NCBI GenBank assembly: GCA_050014815.1
Contig: JBEKCP010000012.1
Span: 1 to 28,551 of the forward strand
Direction of reading: 5' to 3'
Source: JBEKCP01 sp050014815
Lineage (GTDB): Bacteria; Planctomycetota; Planctomycetia; Pirellulales; Thermoguttaceae
Length of the DNA stretch: 28,551 nt
The notes under the pieces: generated by a model
Told to the model about the DNA's origin: nothing
The model's input: the letters and a program-made list of their open reading frames with translations, nothing else
The model's database searches: none
Shown: positions 15,263-23,172 of the stretch, piece by piece
Layout of the letters: every line of letters starts with the position of its first letter
Position numbering within the stretch: the first letter of the stretch is position 1
Program-made: the position numbers and the translations under genes

Positions 15263-16609
15263 TTGGATCGTCGCGAGTTTCTCCGTCGCTCGAAGGCGGC
15301 CGGTCTGGGAGTGGCGGCCGGGTTGAGCGTGTTGGCCGATGCCCGGTCGGCCCGCGCAACCCCCGCCAACGAGCGGATCGTCCTGGCCGTAGTTGGGGTC
15401 CGCAGCCGCGGCCAATTGCTGGCGACCGAGCTGGCCCAGCGGCCCGATTGCCGCATCGCCTACCTTTGCGACGCCGACACCGCTCTTCTGGGCCCCCGGG
15501 CGGAAATCGTGGCAAAGGTCCAGGGCGGCCGAGCCCCGACTTGCGTCGGCGACTTCCGCAAGGCGTTGGAGGACCAGTCGGTCGACGCCCTGGTCATCGC
15601 CACACCGGACCACTGGCATTGCCTTGCAGCTCTGTGGGCATGCCAGGCGGGCAAGGACGTCTATGTAGCCGCCCCGCTGAGCCACAATGCCTGGGAAGGC
15701 CGCCGGCTGGTCGAGGTCGCACGGAAGCACCAACGGATCGTCGATGTGGACCTCGCTGCCCGGAGCGTCTCCTACGCCCAAACGGCGAAGCAGTACCTAA
15801 TGGAGGGCAAGCTCGGCAAGATTCATCTTTGCCGGGTATTTGCGCAGAAGGGGCAGAGCAACTTCCCGCAAAAGCCCGATAGTCCTCCACCGGCGGGGCT
15901 GGATTGGGACGCCTGGAATGGCCCGGCCCCCGAGGCGGCGTATAACGTGAATTACCAGAACAATTGGCACGGCTTCTGGCGGTTCTCCGGCGGCGAGATC
16001 GCGGTGGACGGGATCCACCAGTTGGACCTCGCCCGCTGGCTCTGCGGCCTGGAGTATCCATCCTCGGTCTACGCGGTCGGCGGCCGGTTCGATACGCAAG
16101 GGGCCAACGAGACGCCCGACACCCTGGTGGCGACCTACCAGTTCGAGAAGCTGCTGATGACCTTCGAGATGACGCTGTACACGCCTTATATGTTGAAGGT
16201 CTCGCCGGCGGTCCGCAACGGCGACCTGTTCCCCTACTGGCCGCAACATGCCGCGCGGATCGAGATTTACGGCACCGAAGGGGTGATGCTCATCGGGCCG
16301 CACGGGACCGGCTGGCAGGTCTATGCGCGACCCCGCCGCGAACAGCCCACGATTGTCGACCGGACCTACGGCCGCTTGCCCGACCCCGAGCACCACGACG
16401 ACTTCGTCCAGTCGATCCGCAAGCGGAAGGTGCCCAACGCCGACATTGAAGAGGCCCATCGCAGCGGCCTGTTGGTCCACTACGCCAACATGAGTCTACG
16501 GACCGGTGGGAGGAAGCTGGCGGTGGACCCCCGTACGGAGGGGGTGGACGACATGGACGCCATGAAGCTGTTTCGCCGCCAGTACCGCCCCCCCTGGGTG
16601 GTGGAGTAG
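15263..16609 (+). CDS. Tat-exported Gfo/Idh/MocA-family protein lacking the usual EKP lysine
   Basis: A 448-residue protein with a twin-arginine signal (DRREFLRRSKAAGLG, residues 2-16). The start is TTG at 15263: AAGGA lies 6-7 nt upstream and the Tat signal begins immediately after it; upstream in-frame ATG starts precede the promoter. The Rossmann domain shows VVGVRSRG (43-50), ATPDHWH (113-119) and the conserved DVYVAAPLSHN (132-142). Related planctomycete proteins read VEKPLSHN here, so the E-K pair is replaced by A-A and the catalytic lysine is absent. The C-terminal domain keeps GGEIAVDGIHQLDLARW (243-259). Enzymes of this family are NAD(P)-dependent sugar oxidoreductases; the missing lysine makes normal catalysis doubtful. 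Confidence 0.88.
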   Translation: MDRREFLRRSKAAGLGVAAGLSVLADARSARATPANERIVLAVVGVRSRGQLLATELAQRPDCRIAYLCDADTALLGPRAEIVAKVQGGRAPTCVGDFRKALEDQSVDALVIATPDHWHCLAALWACQAGKDVYVAAPLSHNAWEGRRLVEVARKHQRIVDVDLAARSVSYAQTAKQYLMEGKLGKIHLCRVFAQKGQSNFPQKPDSPPPAGLDWDAWNGPAPEAAYNVNYQNNWHGFWRFSGGEIAVDGIHQLDLARWLCGLEYPSSVYAVGGRFDTQGANETPDTLVATYQFEKLLMTFEMTLYTPYMLKVSPAVRNGDLFPYWPQHAARIEIYGTEGVMLIGPHGTGWQVYARPRREQPTIVDRTYGRLPDPEHHDDFVQSIRKRKVPNADIEEAHRSGLLVHYANMSLRTGGRKLAVDPRTEGVDDMDAMKLFRRQYRPPWVVE

Positions 16610-16727
16610 TGCGAAGCCGCAAGCGGCCAAATGTCCAGTGTCCTACCCCGACAGGGGAATATGCCGACGGGTCCCGTTCGATTAAACTTATGAGTTCGTA
16701 TTGGAACCGCGAATCAACCGAACGACC

Positions 16728-17549
16728 ATGTGTATGCTGGCGATCCTCTACCGCGTGGCTCGGAACACTCCGATCCTGGTTGCCGCCAACCGGGAGGAGT
16801 TGTTCTCTCGCCCCACGCAATACCCGAAGATCCAATCGGGCTCGCCGAAGGTCGTTTGCGGCACGGATCGCGTCTCGGGGGGGACGTGGCTCGGGGTGAA
16901 CCAGTATGGCCTGCTGGTCGCGGTCACCAATCGCCCGAAGGCCCGGGCCCCGCTTGAGGTCCGGTCGCGCGGCCTGCTGTGCCGGGACCTGCTGGATTTG
17001 CGGACGGCCCGGGACGCCACGGAGCACGCCCGAAAGGAATTGAACACCGGCCGCTACGCCGGCGCCAACTACGTCTGCGCGGACGCGAAGTTCGCAGCGG
17101 TCGTGTACGGGGGCAACCGGATCGAGGTGGCCGAGCTGACGCCGGGGCTTCACACGCTCTCCAACGGCAACCTGGACGATATGAGGGACGAGCGACACGA
17201 GCTGGTCCGCCGCATGCTGACGCTTCACACGCTCGATTCGGCCGTGACGTTCCTGGCAGTGGCCAGCCGGGCGTTTTCCCGCAAGCCGGACGCCGAGGGA
17301 CGCCGCGGCGTCGTCTTGCTCGGCCGGGAATACGGCACGGTGTCGTCCACCCTGCTCTCGCTCTCCCGGAAGATCCAGCATTCGATTCTCCAATACTGCG
17401 ACGGGCCTCCTTCGGATCACCCCTACGAAGACCTTTCGGCCCTGTTGCGGCAGGTCCTCTCGGCGGGCCGTAACGGGAAGCCGGCCGCCGCCAACGTCCG
17501 GAAAAGGGACGGCGCCACCGCCAAAACCAAGACCAAGAGCGCCAGATAA
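16728..17549 (+). CDS. NRDE-family (TANGO2-like) protein
   Basis: A 273-residue member of the NRDE family, named for the Asn-Arg-(Asp/Glu)-Glu motif, here AANREELFSRP (about 19-29). The protein starts MCMLAILYRV, and the family typically has cysteine as the second residue, which supports the ATG at 16728. Other family features are GGTWLGVNQYGLLVAVTNR (51-69) and LSNGNLDD. The cysteine at position 2 and the fold suggest an N-terminal-nucleophile hydrolase-like protein; the substrate is unknown, and eukaryotic TANGO2 is linked to heme and lipid handling. The last 20 or so residues are a Lys/Ala/Thr-rich tail encoded partly by sequence that is duplicated 67 bp downstream. No clear Shine-Dalgarno. 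Confidence 0.85.
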   Translation: MCMLAILYRVARNTPILVAANREELFSRPTQYPKIQSGSPKVVCGTDRVSGGTWLGVNQYGLLVAVTNRPKARAPLEVRSRGLLCRDLLDLRTARDATEHARKELNTGRYAGANYVCADAKFAAVVYGGNRIEVAELTPGLHTLSNGNLDDMRDERHELVRRMLTLHTLDSAVTFLAVASRAFSRKPDAEGRRGVVLLGREYGTVSSTLLSLSRKIQHSILQYCDGPPSDHPYEDLSALLRQVLSAGRNGKPAAANVRKRDGATAKTKTKSAR

Positions 17550-17615
17550 AGCCCCCGGACTGCGTCCGGGGGATGCCTGTGCGTGCAACGGCGCCGAGAC
17601 CAGGAGCGCCAGATA
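17531..17615. repeat. GACTGCGTC-type hairpin flanked by an 18 bp direct repeat
   Basis: A perfect 9 bp hairpin CCCCCGGAC-TGC-GTCCGGGGG (17552-17572) lies between two copies of GACCARGAGCGCCAGATA (17531-17548 and 17598-17615; 17 of 18 identical). Each copy is preceded by GGCGCC. The first copy forms the 3' end of the NRDE gene. The arrangement suggests a local duplication around the hairpin. Confidence 0.8.
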
Positions 17616-17630
17616 GGTGGGCAGCAGCGA

Positions 17631-18860
17631 ATGACGGCGAATCGGCGCATCGGCCTCTGGCTGATCGGAGCCAAGGGCGGCGTGGCGACCACGACCATCC
17701 TGGGCCTCCTCGCGATGCAAAAGGGCCTGCTCGGCACGACCGGGCTGGTCACGGAGCTCCCCCAATTCCAGGACCTCGATCTGGCCCGGTGGGACGAGTT
17801 CGTCGTCGGCGGGCACGAGATCCGCACCGCGCCCTTGGGTCAAGAGGCGATGCGCGTGGCCACGGAGATGCGGGCCGTCCGCCCGGAGATCGTCACCCGG
17901 TGCGCCGAGGAGCTGGACGAAATCGACCGCCGCATCCGTCCGGGGACGATTCAGAACGTCGGGCCGACGATCGCCGGCCTCGCCGATCCGCTGGTCCCCC
18001 GCGAGCGGTCGCCCCGGGAGATCGTGGATCGGTTGCGGGCGGACCTGGACGAGTTCCGCCGCACGTCCGGCGTGGAGCACGTGGTAGCGGTCAACGTGGC
18101 TTCCACCGAGCCGCCCGTCCGCCCGGCCGGACTGCCGGCCACTTGGGCCGAGATGGAACAGGCGATGGCCCGGGGCTCTGCTTCGCCGTCGGCCGTGGGC
18201 GAGTTGCCGGCCAGCTCGCTCTACGCGATCGCCGCGCTGGACCTGGGCTGTTCGTACATCAATTTCACGCCGTCGCTGGGGGCGGCCTTGCCGGCCCTGG
18301 ACGAATTGGCCCGGCTCCGCGGCGCCCGGTACTGCGGCTGCGACGGCAAGACCGGCGAAACGCTCCTGAAAAGCGTCCTGGCGCCCATGTTCGCCCAGCG
18401 CAACCTCCAGGTCATGAGCTGGGTCAGCCACAACATCTTCGGCAACCTGGACGGCCGCGTGTTGAACGACCCGGCGAACAAGAAGTCGAAGATCGCCAGC
18501 AAGGACCACCTGCTCCACGAGATCCTCGGCTACCGCCCGCAGTCCCATGTTTCGATCGAATTCATCGAAAGTCTCGGCGATTGGAAGACCGCTTGGGACC
18601 ACGTCCATTTTGCGGGTTTCCTGGGCACGCCGATGACGTTGCAGTTCATTTGGCAGGGTTGCGACTCGGTGTTGGCAGCCCCCTTGGTGCTGGACCTGGT
18701 GCGGTTGACCGACCGGGCGCGGCGGCGGGGGCAGACGGGCCTCTTGCGGTTCCTGGCCAGTTTCTTCAAGAGTCCGCTGGGCGTCGCGGAGCACCGCTTC
18801 GATCGGCAGTTCCAGATGCTCGAAGCGTGGGCGGAGGAAATTCGAGGGATTAGGGATTAG
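17631..18860 (+). CDS. ino1: Inositol-3-phosphate synthase
   Basis: A 409-residue myo-inositol-1-phosphate synthase, which isomerises glucose 6-phosphate to inositol 3-phosphate with NAD. The NAD-binding loop is GAKGGVATT (13-21). The hallmark catalytic region follows later: CGCDGKTGETLLKSVLAPMF, then MSWVSHNIFGNLDGRVL and KSKIASKDHLL, corresponding to GxDxKSG and the NxxGNxDG region of the family. Size and motif spelling fit the compact prokaryotic type. Start at ATG 17631 leaves the Rossmann motif at the normal distance; an ATG at 17583 would add 16 unlike residues. The stop codon (18858-18860) is inside a heptanucleotide array, so the last five residues (RGIRD) are repeat-derived. Product may feed inositol lipids or compatible solutes. 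Confidence 0.9.
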   Translation: MTANRRIGLWLIGAKGGVATTTILGLLAMQKGLLGTTGLVTELPQFQDLDLARWDEFVVGGHEIRTAPLGQEAMRVATEMRAVRPEIVTRCAEELDEIDRRIRPGTIQNVGPTIAGLADPLVPRERSPREIVDRLRADLDEFRRTSGVEHVVAVNVASTEPPVRPAGLPATWAEMEQAMARGSASPSAVGELPASSLYAIAALDLGCSYINFTPSLGAALPALDELARLRGARYCGCDGKTGETLLKSVLAPMFAQRNLQVMSWVSHNIFGNLDGRVLNDPANKKSKIASKDHLLHEILGYRPQSHVSIEFIESLGDWKTAWDHVHFAGFLGTPMTLQFIWQGCDSVLAAPLVLDLVRLTDRARRRGQTGLLRFLASFFKSPLGVAEHRFDRQFQMLEAWAEEIRGIRD

Positions 18861-18907
18861 GGATTGGGGATTGGGGATTGGGAAAGCCCCGCGACTGCGT
18901 CGCGGGG
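18847..18907. repeat. Heptanucleotide array joined to a GACTGCGTC hairpin
   Basis: Five 7-mers (GGATTAG twice, GGATTGG three times; 18847-18881) run directly into a hairpin CCCCGCGAC-TGC-GTCGCGGGG (18887-18907) followed by GGTTGCGGC. Compared with 945-965 and 17552-17572 the stem pairs change in a compensated way while the loop region stays the same. The array overlaps the end of ino1 and lies just before the helicase gene. Confidence 0.88.
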
Positions 18908-18938
18908 GTTGCGGCTTCGCAAGGGATCGACACGACTT

Positions 18939-20264
18939 ATGACGAAACATGAAACGGCCCCGCGGCCGCCCGAAGAAGAACCGGCTGCCGCGGGCGGATT
19001 CGCCGCGCTGGGCCTTTCCGACGTGATGATGGCCGCACTGGCGGCGGCCACGTACTTGGAGCCGACGCCCGTCCAGGCGGGCTTCATCCCCCGCGCGCTG
19101 GCCGGAGCGGACGTGATGGGGCAGGCACAGACCGGGACCGGCAAGACCGCGGCCTTCGCCATCCCGATCCTCGAACAACTCCAGCCGCATCGCAAAGGCG
19201 CGGTGCCGCAGGCCCTCGTCCTGGTGCCAACCCGCGAGCTGGCGGTGCAGGTGCGGGACGAGTGCGCCAAGCTGGCCGCCGGCCACAATGCGGCCGTGGT
19301 GGCCGTCTACGGCGGCAAGCCCATCCGCCAGCAGGTCGAGCACCTGGCCCGCGGCGTCGAGATGGTCGTGGGCACGCCCGGCCGGGTGATGGACCTCATG
19401 GACCGCGGCAGCCTCGTGCTCGATCGGCTCCGGGTCGTCGTCCTGGACGAGGCCGACCGGATGCTCGACATCGGCTTCCGTCCCGACATCGAGAAGATCC
19501 TCCGCCGGTGCCCGCAGTCGCGGCAGACCCTCTTGCTCAGCGCCACGATCCCGCCGCCGGTCAAGCGCCTGGCCGAGCGTTACATGCGCAACCCCGAGTC
19601 GTTGGACTTCTCGCCCACGAACCTGGCGGTGGAGACGATCGAGCAGTTCTACTTCACCGTGGATCCGGTGAGGAAGTACGACTTGTTGACGCGGCTCCTG
19701 GAGCGGGAGAAACCCGCCCAGGCCATCATCTTCTGCCGCACGAAGCGGGGAACCGACAAGGTATATCAGCGGCTCAACCGGCGATTCCCCTCGGTGGGCG
19801 TCATCCACGGCGACCTGGCCCAATCGGCCCGCGACAGCGTTATGAGGGCATTCCGCGACAATAAGGTCCGCTGGCTGGTGGCCACGGACGTCGTGGGGCG
19901 GGGGATCGACGTGACGAGCATCTCGCACATCATCAATTACGACATCCCGCAGTTCTCCGACGATTACGTACACCGCGTGGGGCGGACCGGCCGGATGGGC
20001 CGCGAGGGGATCGCCTTCACCTTCGTCGCCCCCGAGGAGGGCAACGAGTTGACGCGGATCGAGATGCGGATCAACCGGCTCCTGAAACGGGACGAGATTC
20101 CCGGGTTCCAGGCATTTGGCGCGCCGCCGGTCGAGGCCCCGAGTGGCCCCGTGCCCGCGGCCTTGGCCGACGTGCCGCTGGCCGACGCGGAAGCCGAGGC
20201 GGCCAGGCCGGCCGCCCAACCCGTCTTCGGGCGGCGGACGCGACGGCTCCGCCGAGCCCTGTAG
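18939..20264 (+). CDS. DEAD-box ATP-dependent RNA helicase
   Basis: A 441-residue helicase of the RhlE/DeaD-like class. All motifs are intact and in order: Q motif region PTPVQ, motif I AQTGTGKT, Ia PTRELA, Ib TPGR, II DEAD, III SAT, IV IIFCRTKRG, V ATDVVGRGID and VI HRVGRTGR. The N-terminus is a short acidic/proline-rich tail and the C-terminus a low-complexity stretch ending in an Arg-rich cluster (RRTRRLRRAL), as is common for RNA-binding tails. It should act in the cytoplasm on RNA unwinding, ribosome assembly or decay. Start at ATG 18939, with AAGGG somewhat far upstream (13 nt). Downstream is a strong paired-hairpin element before a converging gene. Confidence 0.93.
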   Translation: MTKHETAPRPPEEEPAAAGGFAALGLSDVMMAALAAATYLEPTPVQAGFIPRALAGADVMGQAQTGTGKTAAFAIPILEQLQPHRKGAVPQALVLVPTRELAVQVRDECAKLAAGHNAAVVAVYGGKPIRQQVEHLARGVEMVVGTPGRVMDLMDRGSLVLDRLRVVVLDEADRMLDIGFRPDIEKILRRCPQSRQTLLLSATIPPPVKRLAERYMRNPESLDFSPTNLAVETIEQFYFTVDPVRKYDLLTRLLEREKPAQAIIFCRTKRGTDKVYQRLNRRFPSVGVIHGDLAQSARDSVMRAFRDNKVRWLVATDVVGRGIDVTSISHIINYDIPQFSDDYVHRVGRTGRMGREGIAFTFVAPEEGNELTRIEMRINRLLKRDEIPGFQAFGAPPVEAPSGPVPAALADVPLADAEAEAARPAAQPVFGRRTRRLRRAL

Positions 20265-20294
20265 GTGGAGTCTTGCAAACCGTCGATTCAAGGT

Positions 20295-20412
20295 CCCCTC
20301 TCCCTCCGGGAGAGGGTAGGGTGAGGGGGTGCCAGCGAGGACCCTGTCTTCCCCGGCCCGCGCCCAGCGTGGATTCCCCTCACCCCCTGCCCCTCTCCCA
20401 AAGGGAGAGGGG
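20295..20412. repeat. Paired CCCTCTCCC/GGGAGAGGG hairpins between converging genes
   Basis: Hairpin one is CCCTCTCCC-TCC-GGGAGAGGG (20296-20316); hairpin two is CCCCTCTCCC-AAA-GGGAGAGGGG (20390-20412). Between them TAGGGTGAGGGGG and CCCCTCACCCCCT can pair, so the whole unit can fold into one large structure. It separates the helicase gene (stop 20264) from the opposite-strand lipoprotein gene (stop 20419) and is well placed as a bidirectional terminator. A related half unit is at 24828-24878. Confidence 0.85.
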
Positions 20413-20418
20413 AGCCTC

Positions 20419-21450
20419 TCAATCCGCCGTGAACCGGTCGCGAAGGAACTCGGCCACGGTGGGCCACTTCCCGGCCGCCGCCTCGAAATCAACCCGCATC
20501 GGCCGGACCGTCCGCGGGGTCTCGACCCGCAGGGGAACATCCACGCCGCGGCCCAACGGGATCTGGGCGCTGGGACCCGCGGCCAGCCGGGCCTCGACCT
20601 CCGCCGAGAGCAGGAAATCGACCAGCCGCCGGGCGGCCTCCGGGTGGGGCGAACCCTTGACCACCGCAAGCGTGTTGGGAATGAAGAGCGTCCCGAGCCC
20701 GCCGGGCCCCTGGTCCGGATAAACGATGGCCACCGGCCGGGCGGCCTCGACTTCGCCCAACGCGTCGTCGGTATCGGTCAGGCCGAAGGCCAACCGGCCG
20801 CCGCCCACCGCCCGGGCCACGTCCTTGTTGCCCGGCATGATCCGCGCGCCATTGGCCTTGATCCGCTCGAAGAACTCTTTGGCCCGATCGTCGCCCCAGG
20901 CCGCGAACAGGCACGCGGCGTGGGTGGCCGTGGTGCCGAACAGGGGCTTCGCCAGGCCGCTCTGCCCGCGCCACTTCGGGTCGGCCATGTCGAGGATCGA
21001 GCGCGGCCGATCCGCCGGGCCCACCCGCTGCGTGTTGACCAGCAGGACCCTTGCGCGGGCCGCGAACCCGTGCCAAAGGCCCTCCGAGGAGCGGTACTCC
21101 GCCGGATAGCGCTCGGCGGCCGCCGGACGATAGGCCTCCAGGAGCCCCTGCTCCTGGAGCCGCAGGGTCAAGAGTATCTCGTTGTTCCAGAAGACGTCGC
21201 ACCGGGGCCGGCCGCTCTCGGCTTCGATCGCCCGGGCCAGCCCGACCGTCTTGGTGCTCTCCGTATCGTATTTCGGGCGGACGGCGATATCGGTCTGGCC
21301 GGTGAACTCGGCGAAGATCGGCTCGGCAAACTCCGAGTCCTGCGCACAGTAGAGCACGACCTCCGGTCCCGAGGCGGACCAGCAGCCGGCGGCCAGAGGA
21401 AGAAGAAGCAGGCCCCAGGGACGCCAGCCCGCCAGGTTAGGCTTCAGCAT
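20419..21450 (-). CDS. Extracellular solute-binding lipoprotein (iron(III)-type ABC substrate-binding fold)
   Basis: A 343-residue substrate-binding protein of family 1, resembling ferric-iron (FbpA-like) or similar binding proteins. The signal ends in the lipobox LAAGC (19-23), so it is anchored at C23. Typical segments are VVLYCAQDSEFAEPIFAEF (N-terminal strand and helix), CDVFWNNEILLTLRLQEQGLL, LLVNTQRV, ILDMADPKWRGQSGLAKP and PGGLGTLFIPNTLAVVKGS. No permease or ATPase gene lies within the window, so its transporter partner is unknown. AGGA is 7 nt before the ATG and a good promoter lies at 21486-21513. It is divergent from the exported HExxH protein, with an A-rich inverted repeat between them. 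Confidence 0.85.
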   Translation of the reverse strand: MLKPNLAGWRPWGLLLLPLAAGCWSASGPEVVLYCAQDSEFAEPIFAEFTGQTDIAVRPKYDTESTKTVGLARAIEAESGRPRCDVFWNNEILLTLRLQEQGLLEAYRPAAAERYPAEYRSSEGLWHGFAARARVLLVNTQRVGPADRPRSILDMADPKWRGQSGLAKPLFGTTATHAACLFAAWGDDRAKEFFERIKANGARIMPGNKDVARAVGGGRLAFGLTDTDDALGEVEAARPVAIVYPDQGPGGLGTLFIPNTLAVVKGSPHPEAARRLVDFLLSAEVEARLAAGPSAQIPLGRGVDVPLRVETPRTVRPMRVDFEAAAGKWPTVAEFLRDRFTAD

Positions 21451-21485
21451 AACAGCATCCTGTTTCTAGTCCGGCGACGATGTAC

Positions 21486-21513
21486 AATATAGCGTATAGC
21501 CTCACAATCTCAA
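21486..21513 (-). promoter_or_regulatory. Promoter for the solute-binding lipoprotein gene
   Basis: TTGAGA (21508-21513, minus strand), a 16 bp spacer, then TATATT (21486-21491); both boxes match 5 of 6 consensus bases. The ATG is 36 bp downstream of the -10 box. Confidence 0.6.
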
Positions 21514-21556
21514 CTGGAGCAACCGAAGCGGGTATTGATGTGGCGCGATGAGGAAA

Positions 21557-21675
21557 GGAATCACGAAATCCCGAAAAAAACGAAACCCCGAAAGAAGTCA
21601 GTGAAGCGATTTGAATGCGTTCGATGGATTCCCTCTGTTTTTCGGGCTTTCGTCCGTTCGGGCTTTCGTGATTCC
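21557..21675. repeat. A-rich long inverted repeat (119 bp)
   Basis: GGAATCACGAAA (21557-21568) is exactly complementary to TTTCGTGATTCC (21664-21675). Inward the arms stay similar for about 36 nt through CCCGAA, ACGAAA and CCCGAAA blocks. The centre is about 45 nt. Composition (purine-rich left arm) and layout recall the inverted repeat at 2902-3040. No coding sequence or target duplication was identified. Confidence 0.75.
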
Positions 21676-21737
21676 CCGCTTTCCTTGCTACAGTGTCCAC
21701 ATTCTCGCGTTATAGACTGGCGTTGAAAAGGCACGCG

Positions 21738-23039
21738 ATGTTCCGATACTTCGCGGCGGCAATACTGGTCCTCGGGGTACTCGGGCCTCGGCCGGCGGCC
21801 GCCGAGTTGCCGGGGATCGTCGTCGATGAGGCGAAGGTGAAGGCCGCCGGGATTCGCCGGCTCCCCGCGGCCAGGCGGCTCGTGCTCTACACGGACCTCC
21901 CCGCCTCGTCGGAGATCGAGCGGCTGCCGGGGCTGTTCGACCTGGCCTTCCCGCAATGGTGCGAGTACTTCCACGTCCCGCCGGCCGAGCACAACGGGTG
22001 GCGGATCGTCGGCTTCCTGATGAAGGACAAGGCCCCCTTCCGCGAGGCGGGACTCCTCCCGGACCGCCTGCCGCCGTTTTCCCACGGGTATTCCCAGGGG
22101 GGCAACCTGTGGCTCTACGACCAGCCGAGCGACTACTACCGCCGCCATCTCCTGCTGCACGAGGGGACGCACTGCTTCATGAATACGATCCTGGGCGGTT
22201 ACGGGCCGCCGTGGTACGCCGAGGGGACGGCGGAGCTGATGGGCACGCACCGGTTGGCGGACGGCCGCCTGACGCTCAACATCATGCCCGCCTCCCGCGA
22301 GGAAGTGCCCGAGTGGGGGCGAATCCGCATCGTCAAGGACGCCGTGGCGGCGAACCGGTCGATGCGGCTCTTGGCCATCCTCGATTATTCGTCGACGGCC
22401 CACATCGAGACGGAGCCCTACGGCTGGTGCTGGGCGCTCTGCGCGCTGCTGGACCGGCATCCCCGCTACCAGAACCGGTTCCGGCAGCTTTACAAGGACG
22501 TGCTCCGGGGCGATTTCAACGCCCGGTTCCGGCGGCTCTTCGCGCACGACTGGACCGAGCTCTGCGACGAGTGGGCCGTGTTCGTCGCGGGGATCGAGTA
22601 CGGCTACGACGTCCCGCGGGCGGCGATCGAGTTTGCGCCCGGCCGGCCCTTTCCGGCGGCCGGGGCGGGCGTCCAGGTCGCCGCGGACCGCGGCTGGCAG
22701 CCCAGCGGCCTTCGGCTGGAGGCGGGCGCCGAGTATCGGCTGGCCGCTTCCGGCCGGTACCGGGTGGGCCCCGAGCCGCAGCCGTGGTGGTGCGAGCCCG
22801 GCGGTGTCTCGATCCGCTATTACCAGGGCCGGCCGCTGGGGATCCTCCTGGCGGCGGTCCGGCCCGCCGAGCCGTCCCCCCAGGCGCCTTCGGCCTTTTT
22901 GCGGCCCACGGTCGTCGGTCTTGGGACGACGCTCCGCCCGGAGCAGTCCGGCACGCTCTACTTCAGGATCAATCACTCGGCGGCCGAGCTGGCCGGCAAC
23001 TCGGGGAAGCTGGAGGTGAGGGTTGGCGCAGTGAAGTAA
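21738..23039 (+). CDS. Exported HExxH metallopeptidase-like protein with C-terminal beta domain
   Basis: A 433-residue secreted protein. The signal peptide covers about residues 1-22 (FAAAILVLGVLGPRPAAA). A zinc-binding motif HEGTH (141-145) follows LLL, and WYAEGTAELMG (159-169) supplies a downstream glutamate, the pattern of gluzincin-type peptidases. The C-terminal third (from about 300) is a beta-rich domain with DRGWQPSGLRLEAGAEYRL, which resembles the LecA/PA-IL-like galactose-binding fold; this is a weaker assignment. Start at ATG 21738 is supported by AAAAGG 7 nt upstream; an ATG at 21693 would put 15 extra residues before the signal peptide. Substrate is unknown. Activity is plausible because all expected ligands are present. 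Confidence 0.8.
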   Translation: MFRYFAAAILVLGVLGPRPAAAELPGIVVDEAKVKAAGIRRLPAARRLVLYTDLPASSEIERLPGLFDLAFPQWCEYFHVPPAEHNGWRIVGFLMKDKAPFREAGLLPDRLPPFSHGYSQGGNLWLYDQPSDYYRRHLLLHEGTHCFMNTILGGYGPPWYAEGTAELMGTHRLADGRLTLNIMPASREEVPEWGRIRIVKDAVAANRSMRLLAILDYSSTAHIETEPYGWCWALCALLDRHPRYQNRFRQLYKDVLRGDFNARFRRLFAHDWTELCDEWAVFVAGIEYGYDVPRAAIEFAPGRPFPAAGAGVQVAADRGWQPSGLRLEAGAEYRLAASGRYRVGPEPQPWWCEPGGVSIRYYQGRPLGILLAAVRPAEPSPQAPSAFLRPTVVGLGTTLRPEQSGTLYFRINHSAAELAGNSGKLEVRVGAVK

Positions 23040-23118
23040 CGTGGGGCACTGCCCATTGCGTCAGCATTCCCTCGTGTAGCAATTCAATCAGACGGCGATT
23101 TAACCATAGGGCTACTCG

Positions 23119-23149
23119 CCAGCCGCAGGCTGGTCCGAGCGGAGCGGAC
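23119..23149. repeat. Two adjoining small hairpins
   Basis: CCAGCC-GCA-GGCTGG (23119-23133) is directly followed by GTCCG-AGCGGAG-CGGAC (23133-23149), in the 133 bp gap between two converging genes. The flanks GCTACTCG and CGAGCTAC are partly complementary. It could terminate transcription from both sides. Confidence 0.6.
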
Positions 23150-23172
23150 GCTGCGAGCTACGTTGGGTTGGC

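Noticed and set aside
16290..20669. Minus-strand open frame of about 1,460 codons spanning five genes
   Set aside because: It crosses recognisable plus-strand genes and several repeats, and its residues are a mirror of their codon bias; not a gene.
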